This document shows positions 1 to 9,254 of a stretch of DNA of 64,000 bases, piece after piece. The stretch comes from Doris montereyensis (taxonomy: Eukaryota; Mollusca; Gastropoda; Nudibranchia; Dorididae): assembly GCA_037039925.1 (NCBI GenBank), contig JAXRKP010000279.1, positions 141,718 to 205,717 on the forward strand, read 5' to 3'. Below the pieces are notes generated by a model that made no database searches, had not been told where the DNA came from, and worked only from the letters and a program-made list of their open reading frames with translations. Position numbers and translations under genes: made by a program. Every line of letters starts with the position of its first letter. Position 1 is the first letter of the stretch.

Positions 1-579
1 AAGGTTGACGACCGTGTCGTCCGTCCCCACTCCCCCGATGACGGATCTGTTTCTTATCAGGATTTCTAAACGTTCGTTGTGGTCAACCATTTCGCAATTC
101 CATACGCAATCTCTTCCTTTTCCCGTCGGCTTTCCTCGTCGGTGGCCGTGTGTTCCATTCTCTCCTCCTCATTACACGTCCCCCCCAAAAAAAAAAAAAG
201 AAAAAGAAAAGAAAGGGCTCTTTCTTTATTTTGTTGAGGAGCGTTCTACGTGTCTCTGCCTGTTCGATATTGTTTTCGTTTGCTTCTTTCTTTGGCGACG
301 ACACGTGACGTAGCATTGTTTTCAAGATCCACATCTAGGTTGCTGGTATTCTCTCTCCTGTGTATCTTTTTGTTTAGGGTCCATGCTTCTAATTCACACG
401 TGACGATGGACTCGATGTCACATTGGGGCACTCTTTTCCTAGTTTATATAGAACGATTTGTATACTCGGCAATTCCCCCACCCCCCCCTCCCCCCATCCC
501 CAAATAAAAAATAAACAAGAAACCCCCCCCCCCCCCCCCAAAAAAAAAAACACCCAGCCCCCCTCCCTTAGAGAACAAC
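1..579. other. Non-coding flank with homopolymer runs
   Basis: I see no gene here. The stretch has an A-rich tract near 187-215, and alternating C and A runs around 476-550 that create low-complexity open frames rich in Gly, Phe and Leu on the minus strand. It leads into the tandem array that follows. Confidence 0.5.
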
Positions 580-835
580 AGTAAAAAATCCCAACCAAAC
601 CCACCAAAACCCCCCAAATACAGCACTTCAACAAAACAACAAAAAGAACAAAAATCCCAACCAAACCCCCCCCCCCCCCCCCCCCAAATACAGCACTTCA
701 ACAAAACAACAAAAAAGAACAAAATCCCAACCAAACCCCCCCCCCAAATACAGCACTTCAACAAAACAACAAAAAGGAACAAAAATCCCAACCCCCCCCA
801 CCCAAATACAGCACTTCCCAACAAAACAACAAACA
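580..835. repeat. Minisatellite, about 60-bp unit, 4 copies
   Basis: Four copies of a C/A-rich unit containing AAATACAGCACTTCAACAAA and then AACAAAAATCCCAACCAAAC. Copies are separated by poly-C runs of variable length, which account for most of the length differences. Confidence 0.8.
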
Positions 836-934
836 AAGAACCAAAACAAAAAGACTGGTGCATCATTCAACTTCATGTAAAGTCCATTGGTGAAAAACAA
901 AACAAAAACAAGTCGCAATAGATAACAATTAAGT

Positions 935-1560
935 TAATCTAAATTGACGTAAGTCGAAAGGAAAACTAAGAGAAGAAATCAGCCAGAGAACCTAAAAGGC
1001 AATGGCAGTATAATTTTATAATTATCTAGGAAAGGCATTTGTTGGTAAACAAAAATTGTCAACAAAGACCAAAATGAAAGTATACAACACAGTTTATTGT
1101 CCTACTCCTCTATGGCAGTGAAACCTGGACCTTAGACAGTAGGGAATACAGTAGAGTGGAGGCAGCTGAATTGAAATATCACAGAAGAGTAGTAGGAAAA
1201 ACTAAACGAGACAAAATCAGACAGACAACAATGAAAAATCAAACCAAGGCAGCGGGCATTAAAACTAAGATATAAATAAATCAACTCAGATGGGTTTTGG
1301 CATGTTAATAGGACTGAAAATAGAATGGGTAGATCAGTAGACAATGCTAAAAGCCTAGGTTAAAGACCAAAAGGTAGACCTCGAAGAAATGGGACGAAGG
1401 TAATGTGAAAGAGACATTAAAGCAAATAAATTTAACTTTTTTTTGGAAGGAAAACAGAAAATGTCAGAACATGGTAGCCTGGAGAAAGATCTCTTCGGAT
1501 ATCTAAATCCACACACCGGAAGGTAGAGTGGAACTGATAAAGAAAGAAAGACTTGAACTT
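935..1560 (+). mobile_element. Non-LTR retrotransposon 3' fragment (RT C-terminal region)
   Basis: Decayed plus-strand fragment of the same LINE family as the larger minus-strand copy at 18950-21965. Both share the segment encoding LLYGSETW-like and LRWFGHVNR-like motifs, followed by a GKRPKGRPRR-like basic patch. Both also share the 3' end around the sequence ACACACCGGAAGGTAGAGTG. Stops and frameshifts interrupt the frame. It begins abruptly, as expected for a 5'-truncated insertion. Confidence 0.75.
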
Positions 1561-1954
1561 TGATGCGCAGTTGTTGTTTTTTGTTTTTGTTTTTGTTTTT
1601 TGTTTTTTGGGGGGTTTTTTCCTTCTCTGTGTGCCCAGTATAGAATGGCTTTGATGTTTGGAATTGAGGCCCAAAATGGAGTTGGTCCGTCAACAATTGT
1701 TACAAACGCAAGGATATTTAGATCTAAGCGCTAAGGAAATTTGCTGGAATGATCACGTACACTAACACACCAAAAAACAGCTACAAAAAAAACAAAAAAC
1801 AAAAAAAACAAAAACCAAATGGACAAATATGGATTTATACTAGTTATATCCTTTGCCCTTTCCCCCCGCGCATAAGTGCTCAGGCTCCCTGACCGTACCG
1901 TTCTCCTGATGTATCCCCCGGCAGGCCGTTTCATTCGAAGTCCTTCTCAATTAA
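1561..1954. other. Non-coding spacer
   Basis: T-rich (around 1575-1620) and A-rich (around 1775-1815) low-complexity tracts with unique sequence between them. I see no gene and no recognisable repeat. Confidence 0.4.
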
Positions 1955-2105
1955 TTGCGGACGGTTGGCGGGTCCTGCTTGTTCCTGGTAGGTCCTACTT
2001 CTTTCCATCTACTCTTTAACTTGTCTTTTTACCTTGCTGTATCCTCTTAATTCACGCTGATATCACCACGGTGGCGGACGGGGTAACTTTCAATTAAACT
2101 AACAA
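1955..2105 (+). mobile_element. SINE-C copy
   Basis: Carries the family core CTGGTAGGTCCTACTTCTTT, then TCTTAATTCACGCTGAT and GGTGGCGGACGGGGTAA, ending in an AAACTAACAAAC tail. The same order of blocks recurs about a dozen times in this window. I do not see a clear tRNA-like head in this family. Confidence 0.65.
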
Positions 2106-2149
2106 ACCTTCTCAACTCCCTGTGGGCGGCGGGGGGGGGGGGTATACAG

Positions 2150-2395
2150 TACAGAAGCTTTTAGGCGCCTCTTAATATCACTCTGACAAGATGTTCTCTA
2201 CCTGTGGCTGGTGGCTCATTTGCACCTTGAGTCGAGTGAGGAAAATAGAGTGAAGTATCTTTTCCCCCCCAAAATAGTTCAACGTTGCGGGGAAATCCCC
2301 ACCACTCACCTGGGTCGGCCATGGGGTTTTGAACCAACCAGTGTCGTAGGTGACTGCAAACTCACATCACCACCGGTTTGCCACGACACTTAAGG
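2150..2395 (-). mobile_element. SINE-D copy
   Basis: Reverse complement of the element at 41945-42200. Shared blocks are CTCTGACAAGAT, CGAGTGAGGAAAATAGAGTGAAG, and the tRNA-like head with box-B-like sequence (GGTTTTGAACCAACCAGTGTCG on the plus strand). It contains a poly-C insertion near 2263-2270. Confidence 0.6.
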
Positions 2396-2514
2396 GGAAC
2401 TCAAGGAAGGTCCATTTGGGAGCGTCTTTGTGTGAACCTTTGTGTGAACTTCGTGTGAACGTTTGCGTCCCTTTGGCCCTGATCTATGGATGGACTGTAC
2501 TGTAGTACAACAAT

Positions 2515-2775
2515 TCCTTCAAGGCCATTACGACCCATAGAGCTGGAGTTTATACTGGTGTCTATAGAATGAAGCGGAACAGGTGATCATCGATGATCCT
2601 CTGGACAGACGCCTATCTGACGCAGGTTGAGTGCCATTTGCACCTGGGTCGAGTCGGGGCCAATGCGTGTTAGGAGTCTTTCCCAGGGAACACAACGTCG
2701 GATCTAGCTTTGCTAGAATTCGATCTCGGTACCTCACGATTTCAAGTGCGGCATCCTAACACCACTGGGGCCACC
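2515..2775 (-). mobile_element. SINE-B copy
   Basis: Reads 3' to 5' on the plus strand: CTTCAAGGCCATTACGACCC, then AGAGGATCATC-type middle, CACCTGGGTCGAGTCGGGGC, and the decayed tRNA-like head ending in GCCACCGACG. These blocks match the plus-strand copies at 5693 and 61469 in reverse complement. Confidence 0.7.
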
Positions 2776-2804
2776 GACGTCACTGGCAGCATTAGGCACA
2801 GCAT

Positions 2805-3641
2805 GAAGAAGGAAAGAACTGATTTATTACATGAAAAAGGAAAGAACTGATTTATTACACGAAAAAGGAAAGAGCTGATTTATTACACGAAAAAGGAAAA
2901 AACTGATTGAAGACACGAAAAAGGAAAACACTGATTTATTACGCGGGGAAGGAAAGAACTGATTTCTTACAGGAAATAGGAAAGAACTGATTTATTACAA
3001 GAACAAGGAAAGAACTGATTTATTACACGAAAAAGGAATGAACTGATTTATTACCGAGAGAAAGAAAGAACCGATTTATTCCACGAAAAAGGAAAGGACT
3101 GATTCATTACACGAGAAAGGAAAGAACTGATTTATTATACGAAAAAGGAATGAACTGATTTATTACACGAAAAAGGAAAGAACTGATTTAATACATGAGA
3201 AAGGAAAGAACTGATTATTTAAACGAAAAAGGAAAGAACTGATTTATTACACGAAAAAGAAAGAACTAATTTATTACACGAAAGGAAAGAACTGATTTAT
3301 TTCACGAAAAAGGAAAGAACTGATTTATTAAATGAGAAAGGAAAGAACTGATTTATTACGAAAAAGGAAAGAACTGATTTATTACACGGAAAAGGAAAGA
3401 ACTGATTCCTTTCACGAAAAAGGAAAGAACTGATTTATTACACGAAAAAAGGAAAGAACTGATTTATTAAATGAGAAAAAGAAAGAATTAATTTATTACA
3501 CGAAAAAAGGAAAGAACTGATTTATTACACGAAAAGGAAAGAACTGATTTATTACACGGAAAAGGAAAGAACTGATTTATTACACGAAAAAGGAAAGAAC
3601 TGATTTAATATACGTAAAAGGAAAAGAACTGATTTATTTAA
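2805..3641. repeat. Minisatellite, 28-bp unit, about 30 copies
   Basis: Tandem copies of a unit containing GAACTGATTTATTACACGAA followed by AAAGGAAA. Start-to-start spacing of the GAACTG motif is 28 bp (for example 2816 and 2844). Copies differ by point changes and by one- to four-base length changes in the A run. Confidence 0.95.
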
Positions 3642-4024
3642 CAAGCAACCCCCTCCCTTTCGTTCCCCCCCTCCCCCCACCCCAACTCCAAGTGTACTGT
3701 GCGAGCCAGCCGGCAACACAAATGCTGCTTTGCTTGTGCGCTCTCTTTGTTGTTTCTGTCTTGTCTTTTTTTGGTTGATATAATTGTTGGGTGTGTTAAA
3801 TTTTTATTCTGATTCGTTATTTGTTATTAAATCTTCCTGGTTTGTGGTTTGGGCTAAAGCAGCTTGGAAAGGTAGGAGGGGATGAATGAGGGGGGAGGGG
3901 GCATAACACGTGCTAAACTTAGGTGCTTGCGCGGAAGTAACGTGACCCTGGACACAGCATATTGATTTTCACGTCGCACTCCTGTTCGCACGCTTAGAAG
4001 TCAAATAGGCACGAGAAAGAAAGA
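3642..4024. other. Non-coding spacer
   Basis: Begins with C-rich tracts near 3650-3685. The remainder is unique-looking AT-rich sequence. I see no open frame with recognisable similarity. Confidence 0.4.
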
Positions 4025-4065
4025 CAGAAAGAGACAGGCAGACATACAAACAGACGGACACATAA

Positions 4066-4127
<62 letters not shown>

Positions 4128-4215
4128 GGGGAGGGAGAGGAGAGGGAGAGGGAGGGAGAGAGAGAGGAGGGAGGGGGTAGAGAGAGAGGGAGGGGGGGAG
4201 AGAAAGATATAGAGG
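4025..4215. repeat. Purine-rich compound microsatellite (GACA, GATA, GA, GGGA)
   Basis: Starts with AGACA-type repeats, passes through GATA repeats around 4068-4082, then GA repeats and GGGA-type degenerate repeats up to about 4215. Serine/leucine-rich minus-strand open frames here are artefacts of the repeat. Confidence 0.9.
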
Positions 4216-4534
4216 AGGGGTGATTGCATTCTTCCTGACGATGAGATATAACAAACTCAAAGGAAACATGACACCCATGATGGCCTTTGTGACATGTTCA
4301 ACTTCATTGTTTAAAGCGCGGATATCGTTTCGAGTATCCGGGATTACAAAATTACCCCCCCCCCCCCCCGCCCTTTTTACCCCCATTGTCAATTCGAAGC
4401 GATGAAATATGTACGGTACACACATGGAATAAAACCACTCCACGTTGTCGCTGGATTCTGATGACAACGTGGAAACTGATTTGGTTAGAAATCAGAAAAT
4501 GCGGCCAGAAATAGAAAAGCAATGGACTGAATTT

Positions 4535-4855
4535 ATTTGATTTGATTTGATTTGATTTACCTACATCTATAAGTAAGATTGACTCCATGTTTTTGGTGGG
4601 GTATTTAATTTTGCCCGGACTTTCTCATGTAAACAGCCAAGCGATCTTTAGCGGGCACAGTGTTGCGTTGTGATCTGCACTCGGGATCTCCTTTTTATCG
4701 TCCGTCTCCGATGGGAGTAGATGTCAGTCCACCTACCTAAACCGGGGTTAGTAAGTTTTGCTGAGAAAATGTTTCCAACCGTTGGCAAGGTTCGAATCCG
4801 CTACCTTTTGGTTGAGAGGTGCCGACACCTTGCCTCTGGACTACCGAGTCCCCCA
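4535..4855 (-). mobile_element. SINE-A copy, head pointing right
   Basis: The plus strand shows the TTTGATTTGATTTGATTTAC tail first (4535-4560), then ATCGTCCGTCTCCGATGGGA, then the head in reverse (TTTTGGTTGAGAGGTGCCGACACC and CTCTGGACTACCGAGTCCCC). The tRNA-like box B is the reverse complement of GGTTCGAATCC-like sequence near 4790-4800. It faces another copy starting near 4970. Confidence 0.8.
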
Positions 4856-4969
4856 GCTTATGGACAGGGAAAAGCTGCAGGACCCACTGACTGACCCAGA
4901 AGCCAGTTGCTGAGGTCGTACGCGTTTTTGTCGCCGTTTCAATGACTCTCTCGGAGCTCGCATGACCCA

Positions 4970-5262
4970 TGTCCCAGGGGGACGCCGTAGTCCAGAGACA
5001 AGGTGTCGGCCTCTCAACCAAAAAGGTAATGGGTTCGAGCCCCGCCAACAGTTCTTCAACTGTTTGAAACATTTTCTCGATTTTGTTTAAACAAAATCTA
5101 CCTTCTTCCCCCCTCCCTGGTCCAGGTAGGTGGATTAACATCGGAAACGGACGTTAATAAAGGTCCATGGCTGTTTACAAGGCATCCTGGTCAAAATTTA
5201 AAATCCTGCACAAAAAAACCCCCAACAAACCAAGATCACCTTAGTTGTGGATGTGGGTAAAA
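4970..5262 (+). mobile_element. SINE-A copy, head pointing left
   Basis: Head GTAGTCCAGAGACAAGGTGT, GGCCTCTCAACC, box B GGGTTCGAGCCCC, body CTGGTCCAGGTAGGTGGATT, and end TTGTGGATGTGGGTAAA. Together with the copy at 4535-4855 it forms an inverted repeat with about 110 bp between the heads. Confidence 0.85.
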
Positions 5263-5692
5263 TTTGAGCGAGCCTTGCACTTTTGATTTATGCTTCCCCG
5301 AAGCCACCTGTTACAAGATCTTTGGCATCTGCTTCCAAGGTGACGCACAAATAATGAAGCAGGGGAGCGGAGGGGGGGGGGTTACAATCGGTCAAGACCT
5401 GGAACTACCTATACTGAGATTTCTTAGGTCAAGACGATATTTGATTCATATTATAATCACCTTCCTTCCATTGTTAACATTGATTCTACAATGAATTGTT
5501 ATCATGCATGGCTAAAAACAAGAACATGCGGGTTATTTACGAATACCGCCATGCAAGATAAGTAGTCACTGTACCAACGGCTATGAAAACAGACAGTTCT
5601 CCAGGAATAAACAGTCGCCTGCACTGCAATTGGAGGGGTTGACATGTGTAGTTGTGTGATGCCCTCCTTCACACACATACAGCTCGCGCTCG
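5263..5692. other. Non-coding spacer
   Basis: Unique-looking sequence with a G run at 5374-5382. I see nothing recognisable. Confidence 0.35.
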
Positions 5693-6058
5693 TGGCGTCG
5701 GTGGCCGAGCGGTTTGGCTGTCGGGCTGGGGATCGTGAGGTCCCGAGTTCGAAGCTTAGCAAAGCTAGGTCCGACGTTGTTTTCCTTGGGAAAGGCACTT
5801 AGGGCATTTTCCTACTTTACTCAGGCGCAAAATGGCTACAAGCACTAGTTTGGGCGTAAAAAAACGACGTCAGACTAGCGTCCTGGCCAGGAGGTGATTA
5901 TTATCACCTCTGTCTTTATTAGTGGAGTTGTCACTTATTGTCATATTTCGCCTTTGACTTCACTCCACTGTGGCTCCTTCGTATTATTATCACCTGTACC
6001 GCTGTACGCTATTGAAACCGGTATAAGCTCCGGCTCTATGGGATGTAACAGAGAAGTG
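5693..6058 (+). mobile_element. SINE-B copy, near full length
   Basis: tRNA Leu/Ser-like head: box A region GGTGGCCGAGCGGTTTGGCT and box B GAGTTCGAAGC. It is followed by GCAAAGCTAGGTCCGACGTT, GACGTCAGACTAGCGTCCTG, AGGAGGTGATTATTATCACC and the end block TAAGCTCCGGCTCTATGGGA. This is one of the best copies for defining the family. It abuts the tail of a SINE-A copy in opposite orientation. Confidence 0.85.
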
Positions 6059-6064
6059 TCGGTG

Positions 6065-6295
6065 TGTTTGATTTGATTTGATTTGATTTGATTTGATTTG
6101 ATTTACCACACTCGCAATCAAGGTGATCTCGGGGTTTTTGGTTGGATTTTTAATTATGTGCCCAGACTGACCAGTAAACAGCCAAATGACGAGTCCTGGA
6201 TCTCCACACAGAATCTTCCTCTTATCGTCCGTCTCCGATGGGACTATGTGTCGATCCACCTACCTGGACCAGGGGGAGGGGGGAGATTTTACTTC
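6065..6295 (-). mobile_element. SINE-A copy, head truncated
   Basis: On the plus strand a (TTTGA)n tail at 6069-6102, then AAACAGCCAAATGACGAG, ATCGTCCGTCTCCGATGGGA, and CACCTACCTGGACCAGGGGG, ending before the tRNA-like head. The tail joins directly to the 3' end of the SINE-B copy on its left, so the two elements are tail to tail. Confidence 0.75.
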
Positions 6296-6552
6296 GAAAG
6301 AAAAGCAAAGGCAATGATTTTTCTTTTATGATCCATTCCATTTCAACTCAACATGGGAGTGTCATGAATGTTGTTCTCTATCAAGTTTGTGACTTGTGCT
6401 CGCTTAGGTTTGTAGAGATTGCAAGAGGGGATTGGAGTTGGTTGCACCGCGTTGGGATTCTAAGTGGATTTAATCAGAATGCTTTATTTGTTTCTGAAGA
6501 GAAATTTGGTTTAGTCATGGTGACAAGACAACATAATTAGAATAGAAACGGA

Positions 6553-6556
<4 letters not shown>
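6296..6556. other. Non-coding spacer
   Basis: Unique-looking sequence. The open frames spanning it run into the SINE on the left and show no family resemblance. Confidence 0.35.
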
Positions 6557-6645
<89 letters not shown>

Positions 6646-6735
6646 CTGCCCTGATATATATATATATATAGATAGTGTATATATATATATGAATATACAT
6701 ACTTATATACATACATATAATATATATATCTTTAA
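6557..6735. repeat. TA microsatellite, interrupted
   Basis: About 85 bp of uninterrupted TA, then a 15-base interruption GATGCTGCCCTGATA at 6642-6656, then more TA and degenerate ATAC/ATAT repeats. The interrupting 15-mer also occurs at 7708-7722 inside a LINE remnant. Confidence 0.9.
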
Positions 6736-6749
6736 AAATGTGTACGTAT

Positions 6750-7530
6750 ATAGAGTTGTACAGCACCCACTTTACACACGTCATGACTGTGTACATATAT
6801 GTTGTACAGCACCCACTTTACACACGTCATGACTGTGTACATATATAGAGTTGTACAGCACCTACTTTACACATGTCATGACTGTGTACATATATAGAGT
6901 TGTACAGCACCTACTTTACACACGTCATGACTGTGTACGTATATAGAGTTGTACAGCACCTACTTTACACACGTCATGACTGTGTACGTATATAGAGTTG
7001 TACAGCACCTACTTTACACGTCATGACTGTGTACGTATATAGAGTTGTACAGCACCCACTTTACACACGTCATGACCGTGTACATATATAGAGTTGTACA
7101 GCACCTACTTTACACATGTCATGACCGTGTACATATATAGAGTTGTACAGCACCTACTTTACACACGTCATGACTGTGTACGTATATAGAGTTGTACAGC
7201 ACCCACTTTACACACGTCATGACTGTGTACGTATATAGAGTTGTATACAGCACCTGCTTTACACACGTCATGACTGTGTACGTATATAGTTGTACAGCAC
7301 CTACTTTACACACGTCATGACTGTGTACGTATATAGAGTTGTACAGCACCCACTTTACACACGTCATGACTGTGTACGTATATAGGAGTTGTACAGCACC
7401 TACTTTACACACGTCATGACTGGGTACGTATATAGAGTTGTACAGCACCTACTTTACACACGTCATGACTGTGTACGTATATAGTTGTATATAGAGTTGT
7501 ATAGCACCTACTTTACACACGTCACGACTG
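6750..7530. repeat. Minisatellite, 50-bp unit, about 16 copies
   Basis: Unit contains GTTGTACAGCACCTACTTTA followed by CACACGTCATGACTGTGTAC and GTATATAGAG. The CACGTCATGACTGTG section is nearly palindromic around CATG. Variation is mostly CATATA versus CGTATA and CACC-C versus CACC-T. Confidence 0.95.
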
Positions 7531-7639
7531 CTAACGTAATGCCATTCGAACTCACACTTACGAAATGGCAAGCGTTGTGCCTATCGCATCCACGTGAGCT
7601 GTTTTGACTACTCAACACGTAAGGCGCACGGTCATCTCA

Positions 7640-7990
7640 GCTTCTTCATTTCATGTTTTCGATAGCACTCACTGCCCACTGGTCCCTTGACCGGAAATAG
7701 TCGCGGGGATGCTGCCCTGATAGTATGTGCACCATCATCCCCCAGCTATGCCGATCATGTGCTAGGCTCTGCTTTTCACTAGCTTTTTCACGCTGATGTT
7801 GAACTTGGCAGCTCATTTCTTCTTCTATCTGCCCCTTTTGTTTCTTCTTCTGGGAATGTTCCCTGTAAAAGCCATTCAAAAGTTTTGTTGCATGGCCATA
7901 CCATTTCAACTTGCTCTTTTTGATGTTTCGATAGGTTTTGGTTAAACACGGGACGATTTAAAACTGCCAAAATGCTGGTCATTGCAATTC
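7640..7990 (-). mobile_element. LINE C-terminal remnant
   Basis: The minus-strand frame gives a KLKWYGHATKLLNGFYRE-like start, then basic residues and a QHQREKASEKQSLAHDRHSW-like end. Known non-LTR retrotransposon C termini have a W-[YF]-GHV-[TM]R motif followed by a basic GRxRKRWEDN block and a REKWR-type end. Only part of that is kept and frames are shifted, so it is a fossil. Confidence 0.5.
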
Positions 7991-8430
7991 TGTCGTAAAT
8001 TATATGGATTAAAGACGGTAATTCGATAATCCTCTATTCATTTTTTGGCCACCAACCCCCTAATAAAAAAAAACACAAACAAAAAACAACTTTCCTCTCG
8101 TGCATGGCTCTCCATGACTACAGCGAGAGAGACACAAGATGAATTTGAAATCGATGGAACCGTTTACGCTCAATACCTCGTTTCTCTCTATGGATTCCCA
8201 CCTTGAAACACCTGTGCGTTGTCACATCGCGTCGTCGATATTGCCTCCTTTATTTCCACTCATTGATTTTTCTTAATTAAAAGGACCGCACAGAAAAGAA
8301 GCTGTTGTTTCAGTATGAAGCCGTACTCAACTATATATCCCACATGGGAGAGGGGGCGGGGGGGGGGACAACAAAAAACATAAACAAACGTACAAACAAT
8401 AAAAAAAATTACCCCCCCAAAAAAAACACC
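7991..8430. other. Non-coding spacer
   Basis: AT-rich unique sequence with A and G runs near 8060-8090, 8350-8370 and 8400-8430. No gene or named repeat seen. Confidence 0.4.
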
Positions 8431-8529
8431 GAAGGAAAAGAGAGAGAGAGAACAGACAGATAGTAATTAGATAGTAGATAGATAGATAGAAAGAGAGAGA
8501 GAGAGAGAGGGAGGGAGGGAGGGAGAGAG

Positions 8530-8565
<36 letters not shown>

Positions 8566-8606
8566 GAGAGGGAGAGAGAGAGGGAGGGAGGGAGAGAGGG
8601 AGGGAG

Positions 8607-8650
<44 letters not shown>

Positions 8651-8686
8651 GAGAGAGAGAAAGAAAGAGAGAGAGAGAGAGAGGGG

Positions 8687-8762
<76 letters not shown>
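8431..8762. repeat. Compound GA / GGGA / TA microsatellite
   Basis: GATA and GA repeats with GGGA variants from about 8440 to 8690 change abruptly into pure TA from 8691 to 8760. The same order, a long GA or CT block joined to TA, appears again at 26652-27113. Confidence 0.95.
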
Positions 8763-8763
<1 letters not shown>

Positions 8764-9254
8764 CATCCAGATTGAACTCAATCCACTAACTTTAGATGTA
8801 GTTGTGCCATAAGAGATTGAAGTCCAATAATTCACCACCCAGCAGATATAGGGCCTTACACTAACACACTCCATTCGGTCTAGATCTAGGTTAGCCTTGG
8901 CTTGATAATATAAGTATAGGCTTTGTCAAAACCCAAGGAGTACGACACTGGCGTATTCACTCTTAGGTAGATCTACATCTACATCTACATCTATTAAATA
9001 GGTAACACCCGAAACTAAACAAGTTTTGTTTACCGTTTTGTTTGTTGCTTCCCATTTAAAAAAAAGATCTGAATACTATTATGTGTATTCAATTTCTTCC
9101 TTTATTTGTTCTTTTTGTGTAACATCAAACTCGTAATTTCTTTTTTAAAAGGCAGCTTTTAAGTGAGGTGTCTTAATACAATATTATTGACTCTTATTGG
9201 GTCATTTGTACTCCTTGATAGATGGTTCGGTAAACTCGGTCATCTCTAGAAACT
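8763..9254. other. Non-coding spacer
   Basis: AT-rich unique sequence with a short CATCTA repeat near 8974-8990. No gene seen. It ends at the start of the large minisatellite. Confidence 0.4.

Noticed and set aside
4737..5141. 134-codon minus-strand open frame
   Set aside because: It spans the two inverted SINE-A copies and is an effect of their head sequences, not a conserved protein.
5700..5760. A tRNA gene (Leu/Ser type)
   Set aside because: The A-box- and B-box-like sequences belong to SINE-B, which is followed by its own tRNA-unrelated body. The cloverleaf is degraded and the unit recurs about ten times.
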